Below are positions 1 to 9,382 of a stretch of DNA of 64,000 nucleotides, piece by piece (positions within the stretch are counted from its first letter, which is position 1; every line of letters begins with the position of its first letter). The DNA comes from Natrarchaeobius chitinivorans. GTDB lineage: Archaea > Halobacteriota > Halobacteria > Halobacteriales > Natrialbaceae. The DNA lies in assembly GCF_003841505.1 (NCBI RefSeq), contig NZ_REGA01000008.1, positions 62,001-126,000 on the forward strand, read 5' to 3'. Both the position numbers and the translations under genes were made by a program. The notes under the pieces were generated by a model. The model did no database searches and had not been told where the DNA came from. It saw nothing but the letters and a program-made list of their open reading frames with translations.

Positions 1-421
1 CGGCGTAGTATACGTTGACGAACTCCGTCCCGTCGTCGTTCGTCAGGATCTCGACCCTGTCGATCCCCTCGATCGGCGCGGCGACGACGCCCTCGGTCAG
101 CAAGGCGACCGCAGTCCTGACAGCGCCCTCGACCTTGCCCGCTTTCGTCTCGTAGTCGCCGACGCGGCCCTCCGCAAAGTCCTCCGCGAGTTCGAGGGCG
201 GCCTCCTCGCGAGACATCTGCCCCTCGAGTTCGCGGACCCGCGTTGCGACGCCGTCGATGCCGAGGATGTTCTCGACGCGGTCGGCCATGTCCTTGGCGA
301 CCGGAATCTCGACCTCGGGTTCGGGATCGCCCCCCCGTTCTTTCGCACGCTCGGCGACGTCGAGCGCCTCCTCGAGCCCCGTTTCGAGCCGGTCGAAGTA
401 TCGTTCGTCTTCCGGGCGCAT
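1..421 (-). CDS. polC: DNA polymerase D large subunit DP2 (N-terminal part, runs off window)
   Basis: Catalytic large subunit of the archaeal family-D replicative DNA polymerase, which works with the DP1 exonuclease subunit encoded here at 35755-37437. Only the first ~140 codons are in the window. The visible protein carries the conserved N-terminal segments DMADRVENILGIDGV and TEGVVAAPIEGIDRVE and ends in FVNVYYA, all characteristic of haloarchaeal DP2. The ATG (419-421) follows the stop of the upstream PCC-domain gene by one base, so the two are probably translated from one message. The catalytic core and any intein lie outside the window. Family assignment is firm. Confidence 0.93.
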   Translation of the reverse strand, partial: MRPEDERYFDRLETGLEEALDVAERAKERGGDPEPEVEIPVAKDMADRVENILGIDGVATRVRELEGQMSREEAALELAEDFAEGRVGDYETKAGKVEGAVRTAVALLTEGVVAAPIEGIDRVEILTNDDGTEFVNVYYA

Positions 422-422
422 C

Positions 423-842
423 TCAGAGCCAGAGGTCGAGGTCGGTCGTCTCGTCGCGCTGGCGCTCGAGTGCGCCCTCGAAGACGCGCATGTACACTTC
501 ACCGGCCCAGACGGTTGCTTCGTTCAGGTGGCCCGCGACCGCGTTCCCGTCGGGATCGGAGAGTACTACGTGCGTGTGCGCGAACCGGTCGCCGTCCAGA
601 AGCGAGACGTTCCCGACGCAACTTGCGACCTCGAGGGGTTCGTCGAACGCGATCGGTTCGTACTCGCAGGTGTCCTGATCGTAGAACCAGCACTCGGCAT
701 CCTGGACTGCGCCCAGTGCGGTAAACCACGCTGCGTCGGCGTCGACTTCCTCGGCCAGCGACTCGATCTCGGCTCGCCAGTCGGCCCCCGTCTCGAGGCG
801 AGCGACGTACTCGTCGGTGGTTTCGACGGCTCGATAGTTCAT
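423..842 (-). CDS. PCC/DUF296-domain protein (PD1-like DNA-binding family)
   Basis: A 139-residue single-domain protein of the PPC/PCC (DUF296) family, whose members are related to plant AT-hook proteins and are annotated as PD1-like DNA-binding proteins. Visible family features are the early DWRAEIESLAEEVDADAAWF helix, the central YEPIAFDEPLEVASCVGNVS strand-rich segment, and the HTHVVLSD and AGHLNEATVWAGEVYMRV motifs that build the conserved trimer core. It sits immediately upstream of DP2 with one base between stop and start, suggesting co-expression with the replicative polymerase. A DNA-binding or metabolite-sensing role is inferred from the family only. Confidence 0.85.
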   Translation of the reverse strand: MNYRAVETTDEYVARLETGADWRAEIESLAEEVDADAAWFTALGAVQDAECWFYDQDTCEYEPIAFDEPLEVASCVGNVSLLDGDRFAHTHVVLSDPDGNAVAGHLNEATVWAGEVYMRVFEGALERQRDETTDLDLWL

Positions 843-1289
843 ACGCCACTACTGTGTGCGCGGGGAGAAAAAGGTCACCGGTCGCCGAGGACGTCGGATC
901 GAGGCCGCGGGTTGGCGGGGGCGTTCACGCATCGACCGCCCCAGTCGGTATCGGACACCGGCTCCGAGACGCGGTTAGTCCGTCGATTCCCGAGCGAACG
1001 GGCGACTGACATCGCTGACCGGGTCCCAGTCCCGTTCGCTCGTCGACCGATGACCGAAATCCGGCCCTACCGGACGAGTTCGCTCGTCGGTTCGGGTTCG
1101 AAACGTTACCTGACTAGATAGATATGTCCACTGATGTACAGAGATACACTTCCCAATACATACACGATTTCTGATGATAATAATCGTTCACAGACGACTT
1201 TGTTACACATAGATTGTTAAATGAATATTCGTGTTAGACGAACAAAGACCAAAACCAATAAGGGTTGTCCCCACGGCAATATGCGTATC
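843..1289. other. Intergenic region, divergent promoters
   Basis: No gene found in this 447-bp stretch. The first ~250 bp are GC-rich like coding DNA but carry no recognisable protein. From about 1115 the sequence becomes AT-rich (runs such as GATAATAATCG and TTGTTAAATGAATATTC). AATAAG at 1257-1262, about 30 bp before the ATG at 1290, is the best TATA candidate for the ABC operon. Confidence 0.6.
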
Positions 1290-2954
1290 ATGGGAACTAA
1301 TCACCATGACCTCACCCGGCGACGCTTACTCGCCTCGGGTGCGACGGTCTCCGCAGCAACAATCGCAGGGTGTATCGGTGGGAACGGCGAAGGAAATGGC
1401 AACGGCAACGGTAACGGTAACGGTGCCGACGATGGGAACGGCGGGGCCGGCGACGGTCAGGCCACGCTGGAGTTTACCCAGGAACTGGAACGGGACGAGG
1501 ACTTCGACCCGATCCACTCCAACGACGCCTACAGCACGCAAGTGTTCAAGCTGGTCTTCGACGGCCTCTACACGTGGGACGAGGGCCTCGGTCTCGAGCC
1601 ACAGCTCGCAGTCGACATGCCCGACGTCGAACGCGACGGGACGCGCTATCTGTACGAGATCCACGACGGCGTCGAGTTCCACAACGGCGAGGAGATGACG
1701 GCCGAGGACGTCGCTCACTCCTTCATGGCGTTCCAGGAAGAAGAGAGCGTCAACGAGGCCCAGTACGACATGATCGACTCCGCCGAGGTCGTCGACGACT
1801 ACCAGGTGCAGGTCGACCTCGATCACCCCTTCGGTCCGTGGGAGCTCCAGACGATGGCGATCTACGTCGTCCCGGCGAGCGAACGCGAAACCGAAGAGGA
1901 CCGCGAGGAGTTCAACACGAACCCAATCGGTTCCGGTCCGTTCGTCTGGAGCGACTTCGCGCACAACGAGTACGTCACTCTCGAGCGAAACGACGACTAC
2001 TGGGGCGAACCGATGCCCAACCTCGAGGAGATCACGTTCGTCGACAACGTCGACCCCGCCAGCCGTATCAGCGAGATCCGCGCCGGCGACACCGACGCCA
2101 TCGCCGACGTTCCGAACGACGACTTCGACGATCTCGAGGCCGAAGACGGCGTCGACGTCCACATCTCCGAGAGTCCGTCGTACATGCACCTGACGTTTAA
2201 CTGTCGGGACGACGCGCCGACGGGCGACGCCGACGTCCGCAGAGGGATCTGTCACGCCTTCTCGATGACGGACTTCGTCGAGTCCCGGCTGGAGAACGTC
2301 GCGGACCCACTGTCGGCACCGATTCCGCCGATCACGAACGAGCAGTGGGAGTTCCCACTCGACGACTGGCACGAGGAGTACTACCCGGACTACGATCCGG
2401 ATCAGGCACAGGAACTGCTCGACGGTGCGGTCGACGACGACTGGAGTCCACGCATCCTCGCGCCCGGCGACCACCGGGGCGATCTCGCAGAGCGGATCGT
2501 GACCCGCCTGCACGAGCTCGGCTACGACGGCGCCGAAGCCGTCACGCTCGAGTTCGGGCCGCTGCTCGATCAGACAGTCTACAACGAGGATCCGAGCCCG
2601 GACGACTTCCAGGCGTACCTGCTCGGCTGGACCGGCGGTCCGGACCCCGACGCCTACCTCTACAACCTCTATCACGAGAGCCAGGAGGGAATCAACCAGG
2701 CGCACTTCTACGAAGGAAGTGCGGACTTCCACGACAACATCGCCGCCGCCCGCGAGTCGGCGGACTTCGACGAACGGTACGACCTCTACGAGGACGTCAT
2801 GATCGAGATGCTCGAGGAGCTGCCGTCGCTGCCGGCCTACTCGTTCCGTAACACGATGGCATCGCGTGATTACGTCCAGGACATGCAGGCACACCCGATG
2901 ACCCAGCAGAACCCGCGCATCGTCTCGGGCTACTCGAACGTCTCGATCGAGTAA
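1290..2954 (+). CDS. ABC transporter substrate-binding lipoprotein, family 5 (dipeptide/oligopeptide type)
   Basis: Extracellular solute-binding protein of the DppA/OppA (SBP_bac_5) family, feeding the permeases and ATPases encoded directly downstream. The N-terminus has a twin-arginine signal (LTRRRLLASG) and a lipobox ending in AGC, so the mature protein should be lipid-anchored outside the membrane. A Gly/Asn/Asp linker follows, then the classic core: DGLYTWDEG, GVEFHNGEEMTAEDVAHSF, NPIGSGPFVW and YLLGWTGGPDPDAYL. About 554 residues, normal for the family. Upstream in-frame ATGs exist at 1221 and 1281; 1290 is chosen because it best fits the signal peptide and lies ~30 bp from a TATA-like box. 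The substrate could be peptides or another family-5 ligand such as nickel or sugars. Confidence 0.9.
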   Translation: MGTNHHDLTRRRLLASGATVSAATIAGCIGGNGEGNGNGNGNGNGADDGNGGAGDGQATLEFTQELERDEDFDPIHSNDAYSTQVFKLVFDGLYTWDEGLGLEPQLAVDMPDVERDGTRYLYEIHDGVEFHNGEEMTAEDVAHSFMAFQEEESVNEAQYDMIDSAEVVDDYQVQVDLDHPFGPWELQTMAIYVVPASERETEEDREEFNTNPIGSGPFVWSDFAHNEYVTLERNDDYWGEPMPNLEEITFVDNVDPASRISEIRAGDTDAIADVPNDDFDDLEAEDGVDVHISESPSYMHLTFNCRDDAPTGDADVRRGICHAFSMTDFVESRLENVADPLSAPIPPITNEQWEFPLDDWHEEYYPDYDPDQAQELLDGAVDDDWSPRILAPGDHRGDLAERIVTRLHELGYDGAEAVTLEFGPLLDQTVYNEDPSPDDFQAYLLGWTGGPDPDAYLYNLYHESQEGINQAHFYEGSADFHDNIAAARESADFDERYDLYEDVMIEMLEELPSLPAYSFRNTMASRDYVQDMQAHPMTQQNPRIVSGYSNVSIE

Positions 2955-2975
2955 TCGCGGCCGGTCGGGGCCATC

Positions 2976-2983
2976 TTTATAAT
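2976..2983 (+). promoter_or_regulatory. Internal TATA box before dppB
   Basis: TTTATAAT lies in the 86-bp gap between the binding-protein gene and the first permease, preceded by the G/C palindrome GGCCGGTCGGGGCC (2959-2972) that could attenuate readthrough. It suggests that the permease/ATPase part can be transcribed separately from the highly expressed binding protein. Confidence 0.5.
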
Positions 2984-3040
2984 GAGTGAGCGACCGACGA
3001 ACGAACAACGGCGGGACACAGCGAACACATACGACACTAC

Positions 3041-4039
3041 ATGGGACTGCTCCGATATACGATCGGCCGCTTGATCCAGGCGATTCCGGTGCTGATCGGG
3101 ATCACCGTGATCACGTTTATCCTCGCGAATTTAGCGCCCGGTGACCCCGTTCGGCTCATGTTACAGGGCCAGGAGGTCGATCAGGAACTGATCGAGCGCG
3201 TCGAACAACAGTACGGCCTCGACAGACCGATTCACGAACGGTACGCGACGTACATGATTAATCTCCTCCAGGGAGACCTCGGGTACAGTATTCACCGCGA
3301 CCGGCCCGTAACCGATCTGGTCATTCAGCGATCCGGGCCGACGCTCATGCTCGTGCTGTCTGCGTACGCGTTCGCACTCGCGACCGCGATTCCACTCGGG
3401 ATACTGGCCGCGACCAGACGAAACGAGCCGACCGACCACATCTCGCGAATCGTCGCCCTCATCGGCGTCAGCACGCCGTCGTTCTGGATCGGCATCATGC
3501 TGATCCTCGTCTTCGCGATCCAACTCGGCGTGTTGCCCTCGAGCGGGCTGGTCTACCCCTGGTGGGGGCCGGACCACTACGGCTACAGCGGCTATCCCGA
3601 GTTGATCTATCAGACGATCAGACACCTGCTGTTGCCGATGATCGCACTGGGAACGCTGCAGATGGCGACGCTGATGCGCGTCGAGCGCACTCAGATGATC
3701 GAATCGCTTCAGGGAGAGTACGTCAAACTCGCACGCGCCTACGGCGTTCCGGAACGAACCATCCTCCGGAAACACGCCTTCCAGGTCGCCCAGCTCCCGA
3801 TCATCACCATCGTCGGACTCAACCTCTCGACGGCACTTGGCGGAGCCGTCCTCATCGAGTACGTCTTCAACATCAACGGTCTCGGAAGACTGCTCCTCGA
3901 GGCGATCATCGGGCTCGACTACCAGCTGATCATGGGGATTACCGTCGTCATCGGAACGATGTTCGTCGTGGGCGTCATCATCACCGACATCTCGTACGCC
4001 TACGTCGACCCCCGCGTAACCTACGGAGACCGTGATTAA
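3041..4039 (+). CDS. dppB: Dipeptide-type ABC transporter permease (DppB family)
   Basis: First inner-membrane subunit of the importer. The 332-residue protein begins with the DppB-type helix RYTIGRLIQAIPVLIGITVITF, followed by APGDP, a large external loop (LDRPIHERYATY) and five more membrane segments. The cytoplasmic coupling loop EYVKLARAYGVPERTILRKHAF is the EAA motif that contacts the ATPases. Two bases separate its stop from the next permease, so the five genes form one operon. Family is certain; substrate is not. Confidence 0.93.
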   Translation: MGLLRYTIGRLIQAIPVLIGITVITFILANLAPGDPVRLMLQGQEVDQELIERVEQQYGLDRPIHERYATYMINLLQGDLGYSIHRDRPVTDLVIQRSGPTLMLVLSAYAFALATAIPLGILAATRRNEPTDHISRIVALIGVSTPSFWIGIMLILVFAIQLGVLPSSGLVYPWWGPDHYGYSGYPELIYQTIRHLLLPMIALGTLQMATLMRVERTQMIESLQGEYVKLARAYGVPERTILRKHAFQVAQLPIITIVGLNLSTALGGAVLIEYVFNINGLGRLLLEAIIGLDYQLIMGITVVIGTMFVVGVIITDISYAYVDPRVTYGDRD

Positions 4040-4041
4040 CG

Positions 4042-5037
4042 ATGGCAATCGGAGAATCACAACTCGACAGTGACGGCCCGTCCGAGGACGTCGACGCACA
4101 GTTCGGCTGGCGGTACACGTTCGGCAAGGTCATGCAGGACACCACCGCACGGTGGGGGCTGTACGTCGTCGCCTTCGTGTTGCTCGTCTCGGCGTACACG
4201 CTCATCGACAGCAACCTCTCGCGTCTGACCTTCGGTGCGGTGTCGGATTTCGCCGCAGCGGAGGCGCTTCCGATTTTCGAACACCCCGAGCGGATTCCGC
4301 CACCGGGAGAGATAGACGGAAACGTCCCGCCGGCGTTTCATCCGGACGGAACGCTTTCGCACCCACTCGGAACCGATCCCGACGGTCGGGACTACTTCAC
4401 CAGAATCGTCTACGGCGCACAGGTGTCGGTCAGCGTCGGCATCGTCTCGACGATGATCGGCTTCGTCGGTGGAACGATCATCGGTGCCGTCTCCGGGTTC
4501 TACGGCGGACGGGTCGACGACATCCTGATGCGGATCGTCGAGATCATTTACGCGATTCCGCCACTGATCCTCATCATCGTCTTCATCGTCTTCGTCAGCG
4601 GTGGTACGCCGGACATCAGGTACGCAGTCATCGGCGTCGGAATCACGTTCATCCCGATTTTCGCCCGGATCATCAGAAGCGAGGTGCTCTCGGTCCGGGA
4701 GATGGACTACATCGAGGCCGCGAGAGCCTCCGGCGTCAAAAACCGAAACATCATCCTCAGACACGTCATTCCGAACAGCTTCGCGCCCGTGCTCGTCTAC
4801 GCCAGCCTCCAGATCGGCGTGACGATCCTCGTCGTCGCGGGACTCTCGTTTCTTGGCTTCGGCGCACAGCCGCCGACGCCAGACTGGGGCCAGATGCTCA
4901 ACGTCTCACACGGCTACATGCACTCGAACGTCTGGCTCTCTATCTGGCCGGGGGTCGCGATCCTCGTGACGATCATGGGGTTCAACCTCTTCGGTGACGG
5001 CCTGCAGGACGCACTCGATCCACGAATCAACGACTAA
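4042..5037 (+). CDS. dppC: Dipeptide-type ABC transporter permease (DppC family)
   Basis: Second membrane subunit of the importer, 331 residues. It has the DppC layout: an N-terminal cytoplasmic stretch, one membrane helix, a periplasmic-type loop containing HPLGTDPDGRDYFTRIVYGAQ, then the transport domain with VSGFYGGRVDDILMRIVE and the EAA loop MDYIEAARASGVKNRNIILRH. It ends in FNLFGDGLQDALDPR, typical of this subfamily. It starts two bases after dppB stops and ends two bases before the first ATPase. Confidence 0.93.
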   Translation: MAIGESQLDSDGPSEDVDAQFGWRYTFGKVMQDTTARWGLYVVAFVLLVSAYTLIDSNLSRLTFGAVSDFAAAEALPIFEHPERIPPPGEIDGNVPPAFHPDGTLSHPLGTDPDGRDYFTRIVYGAQVSVSVGIVSTMIGFVGGTIIGAVSGFYGGRVDDILMRIVEIIYAIPPLILIIVFIVFVSGGTPDIRYAVIGVGITFIPIFARIIRSEVLSVREMDYIEAARASGVKNRNIILRHVIPNSFAPVLVYASLQIGVTILVVAGLSFLGFGAQPPTPDWGQMLNVSHGYMHSNVWLSIWPGVAILVTIMGFNLFGDGLQDALDPRIND

Positions 5038-5039
5038 CC

Positions 5040-6152
5040 ATGGCTGAACCACTACTTCGCGTCGAGAATCTCAAGACGCAGTTCTTTACGGACGCCGGTA
5101 CAGTGCGCGCGGTCGACGGCATCTCCTTCGAGGTTCACGAGGGCGAAATCGTCGGTCTCGTCGGGGAAAGCGGCGCGGGCAAGAGCGTCGCCTCGATGAG
5201 CCTGCTCAGGCTCGTCGAGAGCCCCGGCGAGATCGTCGGCGGCGAGATCACCTACAAGGGAGAGACCATCTTCGGCCTCGAAGAGGGGCCGGACGGCGAC
5301 CTCCGCGAACGTGAGGACATGCTTTCGAACGTGGAGATGCGCGATCGGATCCGCGGCAACGAGATCGCCGTCATCTTCCAGGATCCGATGGAGTCGCTCA
5401 ACCCGGTCTTCACCGTCGGCGGCCAGTTACGGGAGTTCATCGAACTCAACCGCGGACTGGGCAAAGACGAGGCTCGCCAGGAAGCGATTCAGATGCTTCG
5501 CGAGGTCGGCATTCCCGATCCGGCCGAACGGTACCACGAGTATCCCCACCAGTTCTCCGGCGGGATGCGCCAGCGGGTGCTGATCGCGATGGCGCTTGCC
5601 TGTGAGCCGAATCTCATCATCGCCGACGAGCCGACGACCGCCCTCGACGTCACCGTCGAGGGACAGATCCTCGAACTGGTCGACGACCTCCAGGAGAAAT
5701 ACGACACGAGTTTCATCTGGGTCACCCACGACATGGGCGTCGTCGCCGAGATTTGCGATCGGGTGAACGTGATGTACCTCGGCGAGATCATCGAACAGGC
5801 ACCCGTCGACGAACTGTTCCACGCGACGAAACACCCCTACACCACCGCCCTGTTGAACTCGATGCCCCGACCCGATCGAACGGTCGAGGAACTCGAGCCG
5901 ATCGAGGGCGTGATGCCCGAAGCGATCACGCCACCCTCCGGCTGCCGATTTCACCCACGCTGTCCCGACGCGAGGGAGGTCTGCAAACGCGTCCATCCCG
6001 ACAACGAGGTGATCGAACACGCCGCAGGATATCCTCACCGAGCGGCCTGTGTCAAACACGACGTCTTCGACGTCGGCTACGACGAGAGCGTCCCGCTCGA
6101 GAAAGAGCCACAGGTAACGGCGGGAACCCCTGGCGGGGGTGAAGAGCAATGA
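5040..6152 (+). CDS. dppD: Dipeptide-type ABC transporter ATPase (DppD family)
   Basis: Cytoplasmic ATP-binding subunit of the importer, 370 residues. Visible motifs are Walker A GESGAGKS (about residues 41-48), signature FSGGMRQRV, Walker [13 protein letters not shown] and the switch histidine in [10 protein letters not shown]. The C-terminal oligopeptide/dipeptide extension with [14 protein letters not shown] is present; in related transporters these cysteines can hold an Fe-S cluster. Its TGA overlaps the ATG of the second ATPase (ATGA), indicating coupled translation. Confidence 0.93.
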   Translation: MAEPLLRVENLKTQFFTDAGTVRAVDGISFEVHEGEIVGLVGESGAGKSVASMSLLRLVESPGEIVGGEITYKGETIFGLEEGPDGDLREREDMLSNVEMRDRIRGNEIAVIFQDPMESLNPVFTVGGQLREFIELNRGLGKDEARQEAIQMLREVGIPDPAERYHEYPHQFSGGMRQRVLIAMALACEPNLIIADEPTTALDVTVEGQILELVDDLQEKYDTSFIWVTHDMGVVAEICDRVNVMYLGEIIEQAPVDELFHATKHPYTTALLNSMPRPDRTVEELEPIEGVMPEAITPPSGCRFHPRCPDAREVCKRVHPDNEVIEHAAGYPHRAACVKHDVFDVGYDESVPLEKEPQVTAGTPGGGEEQ

Positions 6153-7504
6153 GCCAACGCGGTGGACTCGGCTCCGAGATGACGGGCGAAGACGTCCCCT
6201 TCGGCGAGACGCTCGTCGAAGTCGACGGACTCAAAAAGTACTTCACCCAGAGTTCGGGCCTGTTATCGGGGCTCTCGCTCGAGCCCGACCAGTTCCCGCC
6301 GATCAGCGTCGGTCGACAGCAAGTCAAAGCCGTCGACGACGTTAGCTTCGATATCCGACGCGGGGAGACGCTCGGACTCGTCGGCGAATCCGGCTGTGGC
6401 AAGAGTACGCTCGGGCGAACGATCCTTCGATTGCTCGAACCGACGGACGGAAGCATCCGCTTCAAGGGAGAGGATCTGGCCGACGTCAGCGGTGAAACGC
6501 TCCGACAGAAACGCTCGGAGATCCAGATGATCTTCCAGGATCCCCAGTCGTCGCTCGATCCGCGGATGAAGATCGGCCAGATCATCGAGGAACCGATGCG
6601 GGCTCACGACATGTTAGACGACGAGGGTCGGGAGGATCGAGCCAAGATGCTCCTCGAGAAGGTCGGTCTCGACCCACACCACTACAACCGCCACCCGCAC
6701 GCGTTCTCGGGCGGCCAGCGCCAGCGGGTCAACCTCGCGCGTGCGCTGTCGGTCAACCCGGATTTCATCGTCTGTGACGAACCAGTCTCGGCACTCGACG
6801 TCTCCATCCAGGCTCAGGTGTTGAACACGATGGAGGAACTGCAAGAGGAGTTCGGGCTGACCTACCTCTTTATCGCCCACGACCTCTCGGTGATTCGTCA
6901 CATCTCCGATCGCGTGGCCGTGATGTACCTCGGCAACGTCGTCGAACTCGCCGGAAAGGAAGAACTGTTCGAAAATCCCCAACACCCCTACACGAAGGCG
7001 TTACTCGAGTCGATTCCGGTGCCCGACCCGCGCCAGCGGGACGTCCGCGGCGTACTCGAAGGCGAAGTGCCGAGCCCGCTGAATCCACCGTCGGGGTGTC
7101 GATTCAGGACGCGATGTCCGCGGCTGATCGCACCCGATACCTACGAGTGGACCGACGAGGAGTGGGACCGAACGCGGGCGTTCATGCGCGCGGTCAAGCG
7201 ACAGACGTTCGAACCGATGACCGCAAGCGAGACGCGCGCGGAGTTTTTCGGTGGCGACCTCCCGGACGGTGCGGCCGGCGACGTGGTCTCCGAGGCGATC
7301 GACCTGATCGCGACCGATCGGACGAACGGCGACGATGGCGACGAGGCAAAACTCGTCGAGGGCGTCGACTGGGACGGCGCGACGGAACTGCTGCTCGAGT
7401 CCTTCGCCGAAGAGAGCATTTGCGCGCGCGAACAGCCCGCATACGAGATCGAGTCGCAATACGGCGACGAGCCACACCACGCGGCCTGTCACCTCCACCG
7501 ATAA
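6149..7504 (+). CDS. dppF: Dipeptide-type ABC transporter ATPase (DppF family) with long C-terminal insertion
   Basis: Second ATPase of the importer, 451 residues, longer than the usual ~330. Walker [10 protein letters not shown], signature [15 protein letters not shown], Walker [13 protein letters not shown] and switch [10 protein letters not shown] are intact. The C-terminal Cys region is split: [10 protein letters not shown] is followed by an insertion of roughly 100 acidic residues before CAREQPAYE. The insertion is not recognisable as a domain; it may be a haloarchaeal elaboration of the regulatory tail. Last gene of the operon, overlapping dppD by four bases. Confidence 0.92.
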   Translation: MSQRGGLGSEMTGEDVPFGETLVEVDGLKKYFTQSSGLLSGLSLEPDQFPPISVGRQQVKAVDDVSFDIRRGETLGLVGESGCGKSTLGRTILRLLEPTDGSIRFKGEDLADVSGETLRQKRSEIQMIFQDPQSSLDPRMKIGQIIEEPMRAHDMLDDEGREDRAKMLLEKVGLDPHHYNRHPHAFSGGQRQRVNLARALSVNPDFIVCDEPVSALDVSIQAQVLNTMEELQEEFGLTYLFIAHDLSVIRHISDRVAVMYLGNVVELAGKEELFENPQHPYTKALLESIPVPDPRQRDVRGVLEGEVPSPLNPPSGCRFRTRCPRLIAPDTYEWTDEEWDRTRAFMRAVKRQTFEPMTASETRAEFFGGDLPDGAAGDVVSEAIDLIATDRTNGDDGDEAKLVEGVDWDGATELLLESFAEESICAREQPAYEIESQYGDEPHHAACHLHR

Positions 7505-7563
7505 CCCACACGGACGATCATCGCGAAAACGCTTATGGAAACCGGGGGCGAAGTTACTCGTGT

Positions 7564-7713
7564 ATGAGTAAACTTCTCCACGCGATCGCGATCGGGACGA
7601 CCACCGGCGAAAAGATTCGACGAACGATCGAGCACTCGCCCGACCTCGGCGACGGACAGGCCGACGACCGGCCGTCGGGACGGATTCCACCCGGCGGATA
7701 CCTCACCGGGTGA
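7564..7713 (+). CDS. Small hypothetical protein (49 aa)
   Basis: A short reading frame MSKLLHAIAIGTTTGEKIRR...GGYLTG, not recognised. It is supported by a TATA-like CTTATGG about 30 bp before the ATG, the leaderless spacing seen at other genes here. The protein is mildly basic at first and has no membrane segment or cysteine motif. It could also be a non-coding tail of the ABC operon transcript. Confidence 0.4.
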   Translation: MSKLLHAIAIGTTTGEKIRRTIEHSPDLGDGQADDRPSGRIPPGGYLTG

Positions 7714-7917
7714 TCTGACGGCCCGTCGTGAGTCGACCACATCGACAAACTCGTTTTGAGACGTTTCGATCGGGGAGGGAGACGGTACGTTCCTCGAGGA
7801 CGCCTATCACAGGACTCGAGAACGCGTTCGTCAGGAGCACATCGGCCAGACTCGGGAGTGGAAAACGAGGGAAAACGGAGAATTCAGGGCCGAAAGCCGA
7901 GAAACGAGCCGAATCCG

Positions 7918-8451
7918 CTACCCGAGGAGGTAGCGCAGTTTCGGGAAGCGTTCGACGATCGGGTGTTCCTCGATGTAGCGGTCGAGGCCGACGATTCGAC
8001 CGGCCGCGAACGCGCCGAGTGCGAGGAAGACGGCGGCGTAGACCAGTTGATCGTTGACCAGCCCGGTGGCGACGTCCCAGCTGCCGAAGTAGAACAGCAC
8101 CATCTGGGTGGCTGCTCCGAGGGCAGCGAGTCGGACGAAGACGCCGGCGATCAGCGCCAGTCCGATCAGCAACTGCGTCCAGGGGACGATGACGTCGACG
8201 GCGGCCATCATCGCACCGCTTTCGGCCATCAGCGCGAAGAGCCCGCTCGCCGGACTCGCCGCGTCGACGTTGGCGAGATAGCCGTAGGCGCTGAACTCGC
8301 CGGTAACCTTCCCCCAGCCCGCGCTCAGCATGATCCAGCCCATGATGAGCCGGAGTCCGACGACCGCCCACGCGCTCAGCTGGTGTGGACGACCGTCTAT
8401 CGTTACGCCACCGAGCTTGCTTTCCAACCGGTTGACCGAAGATGTTTCCAT
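7918..8451 (-). CDS. DoxX family membrane protein
   Basis: A 177-residue protein with four predicted membrane helices (VVGLRLIMGWIMLSAGWGK, VIVPWTQLLIGLALIAGVFV, LGAATQMVLFYFG, LVYAAVFLALGAFAAG). The pattern RLIMGWIMLSAGWGKV and the polar WDVATGLVNDQLVYA loop are typical of DoxX/DoxD-like proteins, first described as a subunit of a thiosulfate:quinone oxidoreductase but widespread with unknown roles. The start is preceded by a GAGGTGA ribosome-binding site (8459-8465) and a TATA-like CTTATATG near 8495. No redox partner gene is adjacent, so the function is open. Confidence 0.85.
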   Translation of the reverse strand: METSSVNRLESKLGGVTIDGRPHQLSAWAVVGLRLIMGWIMLSAGWGKVTGEFSAYGYLANVDAASPASGLFALMAESGAMMAAVDVIVPWTQLLIGLALIAGVFVRLAALGAATQMVLFYFGSWDVATGLVNDQLVYAAVFLALGAFAAGRIVGLDRYIEEHPIVERFPKLRYLLG

Positions 8452-8533
8452 AATCGTTCACCTCTCACGGTTTTAGCTTGGACGGATACCCACATATAAG
8501 TGGAATACGATTCCCAGAACTGAGGAACGGTCG

Positions 8534-9259
8534 TCACAACCAGGGAAGCGGTCCCCACGCGGCGAACCCGAGGAACGCACCGACAACGACGGCGGCCACC
8601 AGTCCGCGGGTGAGCCACGGCTCGAGGCGCTCGCGCCGAGTTGTCACCCGAACCCGGGGGACGCGCTCGACCTGTCTGATCCCGCTGTCGGAGCGGTAGG
8701 TAAACACCACCGGAATCGCGTACTCGCCCGGCGGAGTCGAATTCCGCGTGTTGATCTCGAGGAGGTAGGCCGGTTCGCCGGTCCGGTTCCCGTCGAGGGG
8801 TTCCCACCGGAGCGTCCCCCCGGCGTCGCTCGAGTCGCGTCGAAACAGGGTCGACTGGCCGCCGTCGGTCGGCTTCCCAGCCTGACCTGCTCGAGCGGCT
8901 TCGAGGCCCGCGTCGGCTGCTATCTCCGCTGATTCGGCTGTCCCGAGGCCCGGATTCCGTCTGACGACGCCGGGATCGTCGAGGTCGATCAGTTCGTCGC
9001 CGTCGTAGAATACGCTGAGATCGTTCTCGGCGACGCGGCCGGTGCCGGAGACGAACACCCCCAGTTCGATCGGTTCGCCGGGATCGACGCGATCCGTTCT
9101 GAGAAAGACGTCGAGTTCGTTCTCGTCGATCTCGGCGGTTCCGGCGACGGAAACGGCGATCTCGAGTTGCCCGTCGGAATCGATTCGGGAGCGCTCGAGG
9201 AGGGGGGCGATCGGGTGTCCACCGTCGTCGCTTGCGTCGCCGTCTGCCGAGTGGCCCAT
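8534..9259 (-). CDS. Hypothetical membrane-anchored protein
   Basis: About 241 residues, not recognised. The start is taken at MGHSADGD because the in-frame upstream extension is Arg/Cys-rich and unlike haloarchaeal protein. The body is acidic and beta-rich (LEIAVSVAGTAEIDENELDVFL, GEPIELGVFVSGTGRVAENDLSVFYDG, GEYAIPVVFTYRSD), resembling tandem Ig-like or NEW3-type domains. A basic segment (TTRRERLEPW) precedes one C-terminal helix (LVAAVVVGAFLGFAAW). This suggests a tail-anchored protein exposed on one face of the membrane. Confidence 0.65.
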   Translation of the reverse strand: MGHSADGDASDDGGHPIAPLLERSRIDSDGQLEIAVSVAGTAEIDENELDVFLRTDRVDPGEPIELGVFVSGTGRVAENDLSVFYDGDELIDLDDPGVVRRNPGLGTAESAEIAADAGLEAARAGQAGKPTDGGQSTLFRRDSSDAGGTLRWEPLDGNRTGEPAYLLEINTRNSTPPGEYAIPVVFTYRSDSGIRQVERVPRVRVTTRRERLEPWLTRGLVAAVVVGAFLGFAAWGPLPWL

Positions 9260-9382
9260 TGAACATCCGACTATTACGGCCACCCGAGTTGAGCGTAACG
9301 GCCGATTCGCCGTCTGACGGCACTGACGCCAGCTGTTCGTTTCGCCGTCTGGCGGCACTGACGACGGCTGTACGTTTTCGCC

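Noticed and set aside
1326-3008. Very long antisense frame (560 codons) opposite the binding-protein gene, and similar long frames opposite other genes
   Set aside because: High-GC coding DNA yields long open antisense frames; their products are Val/Arg/Asp-biased without motifs while the sense strand encodes recognised proteins.
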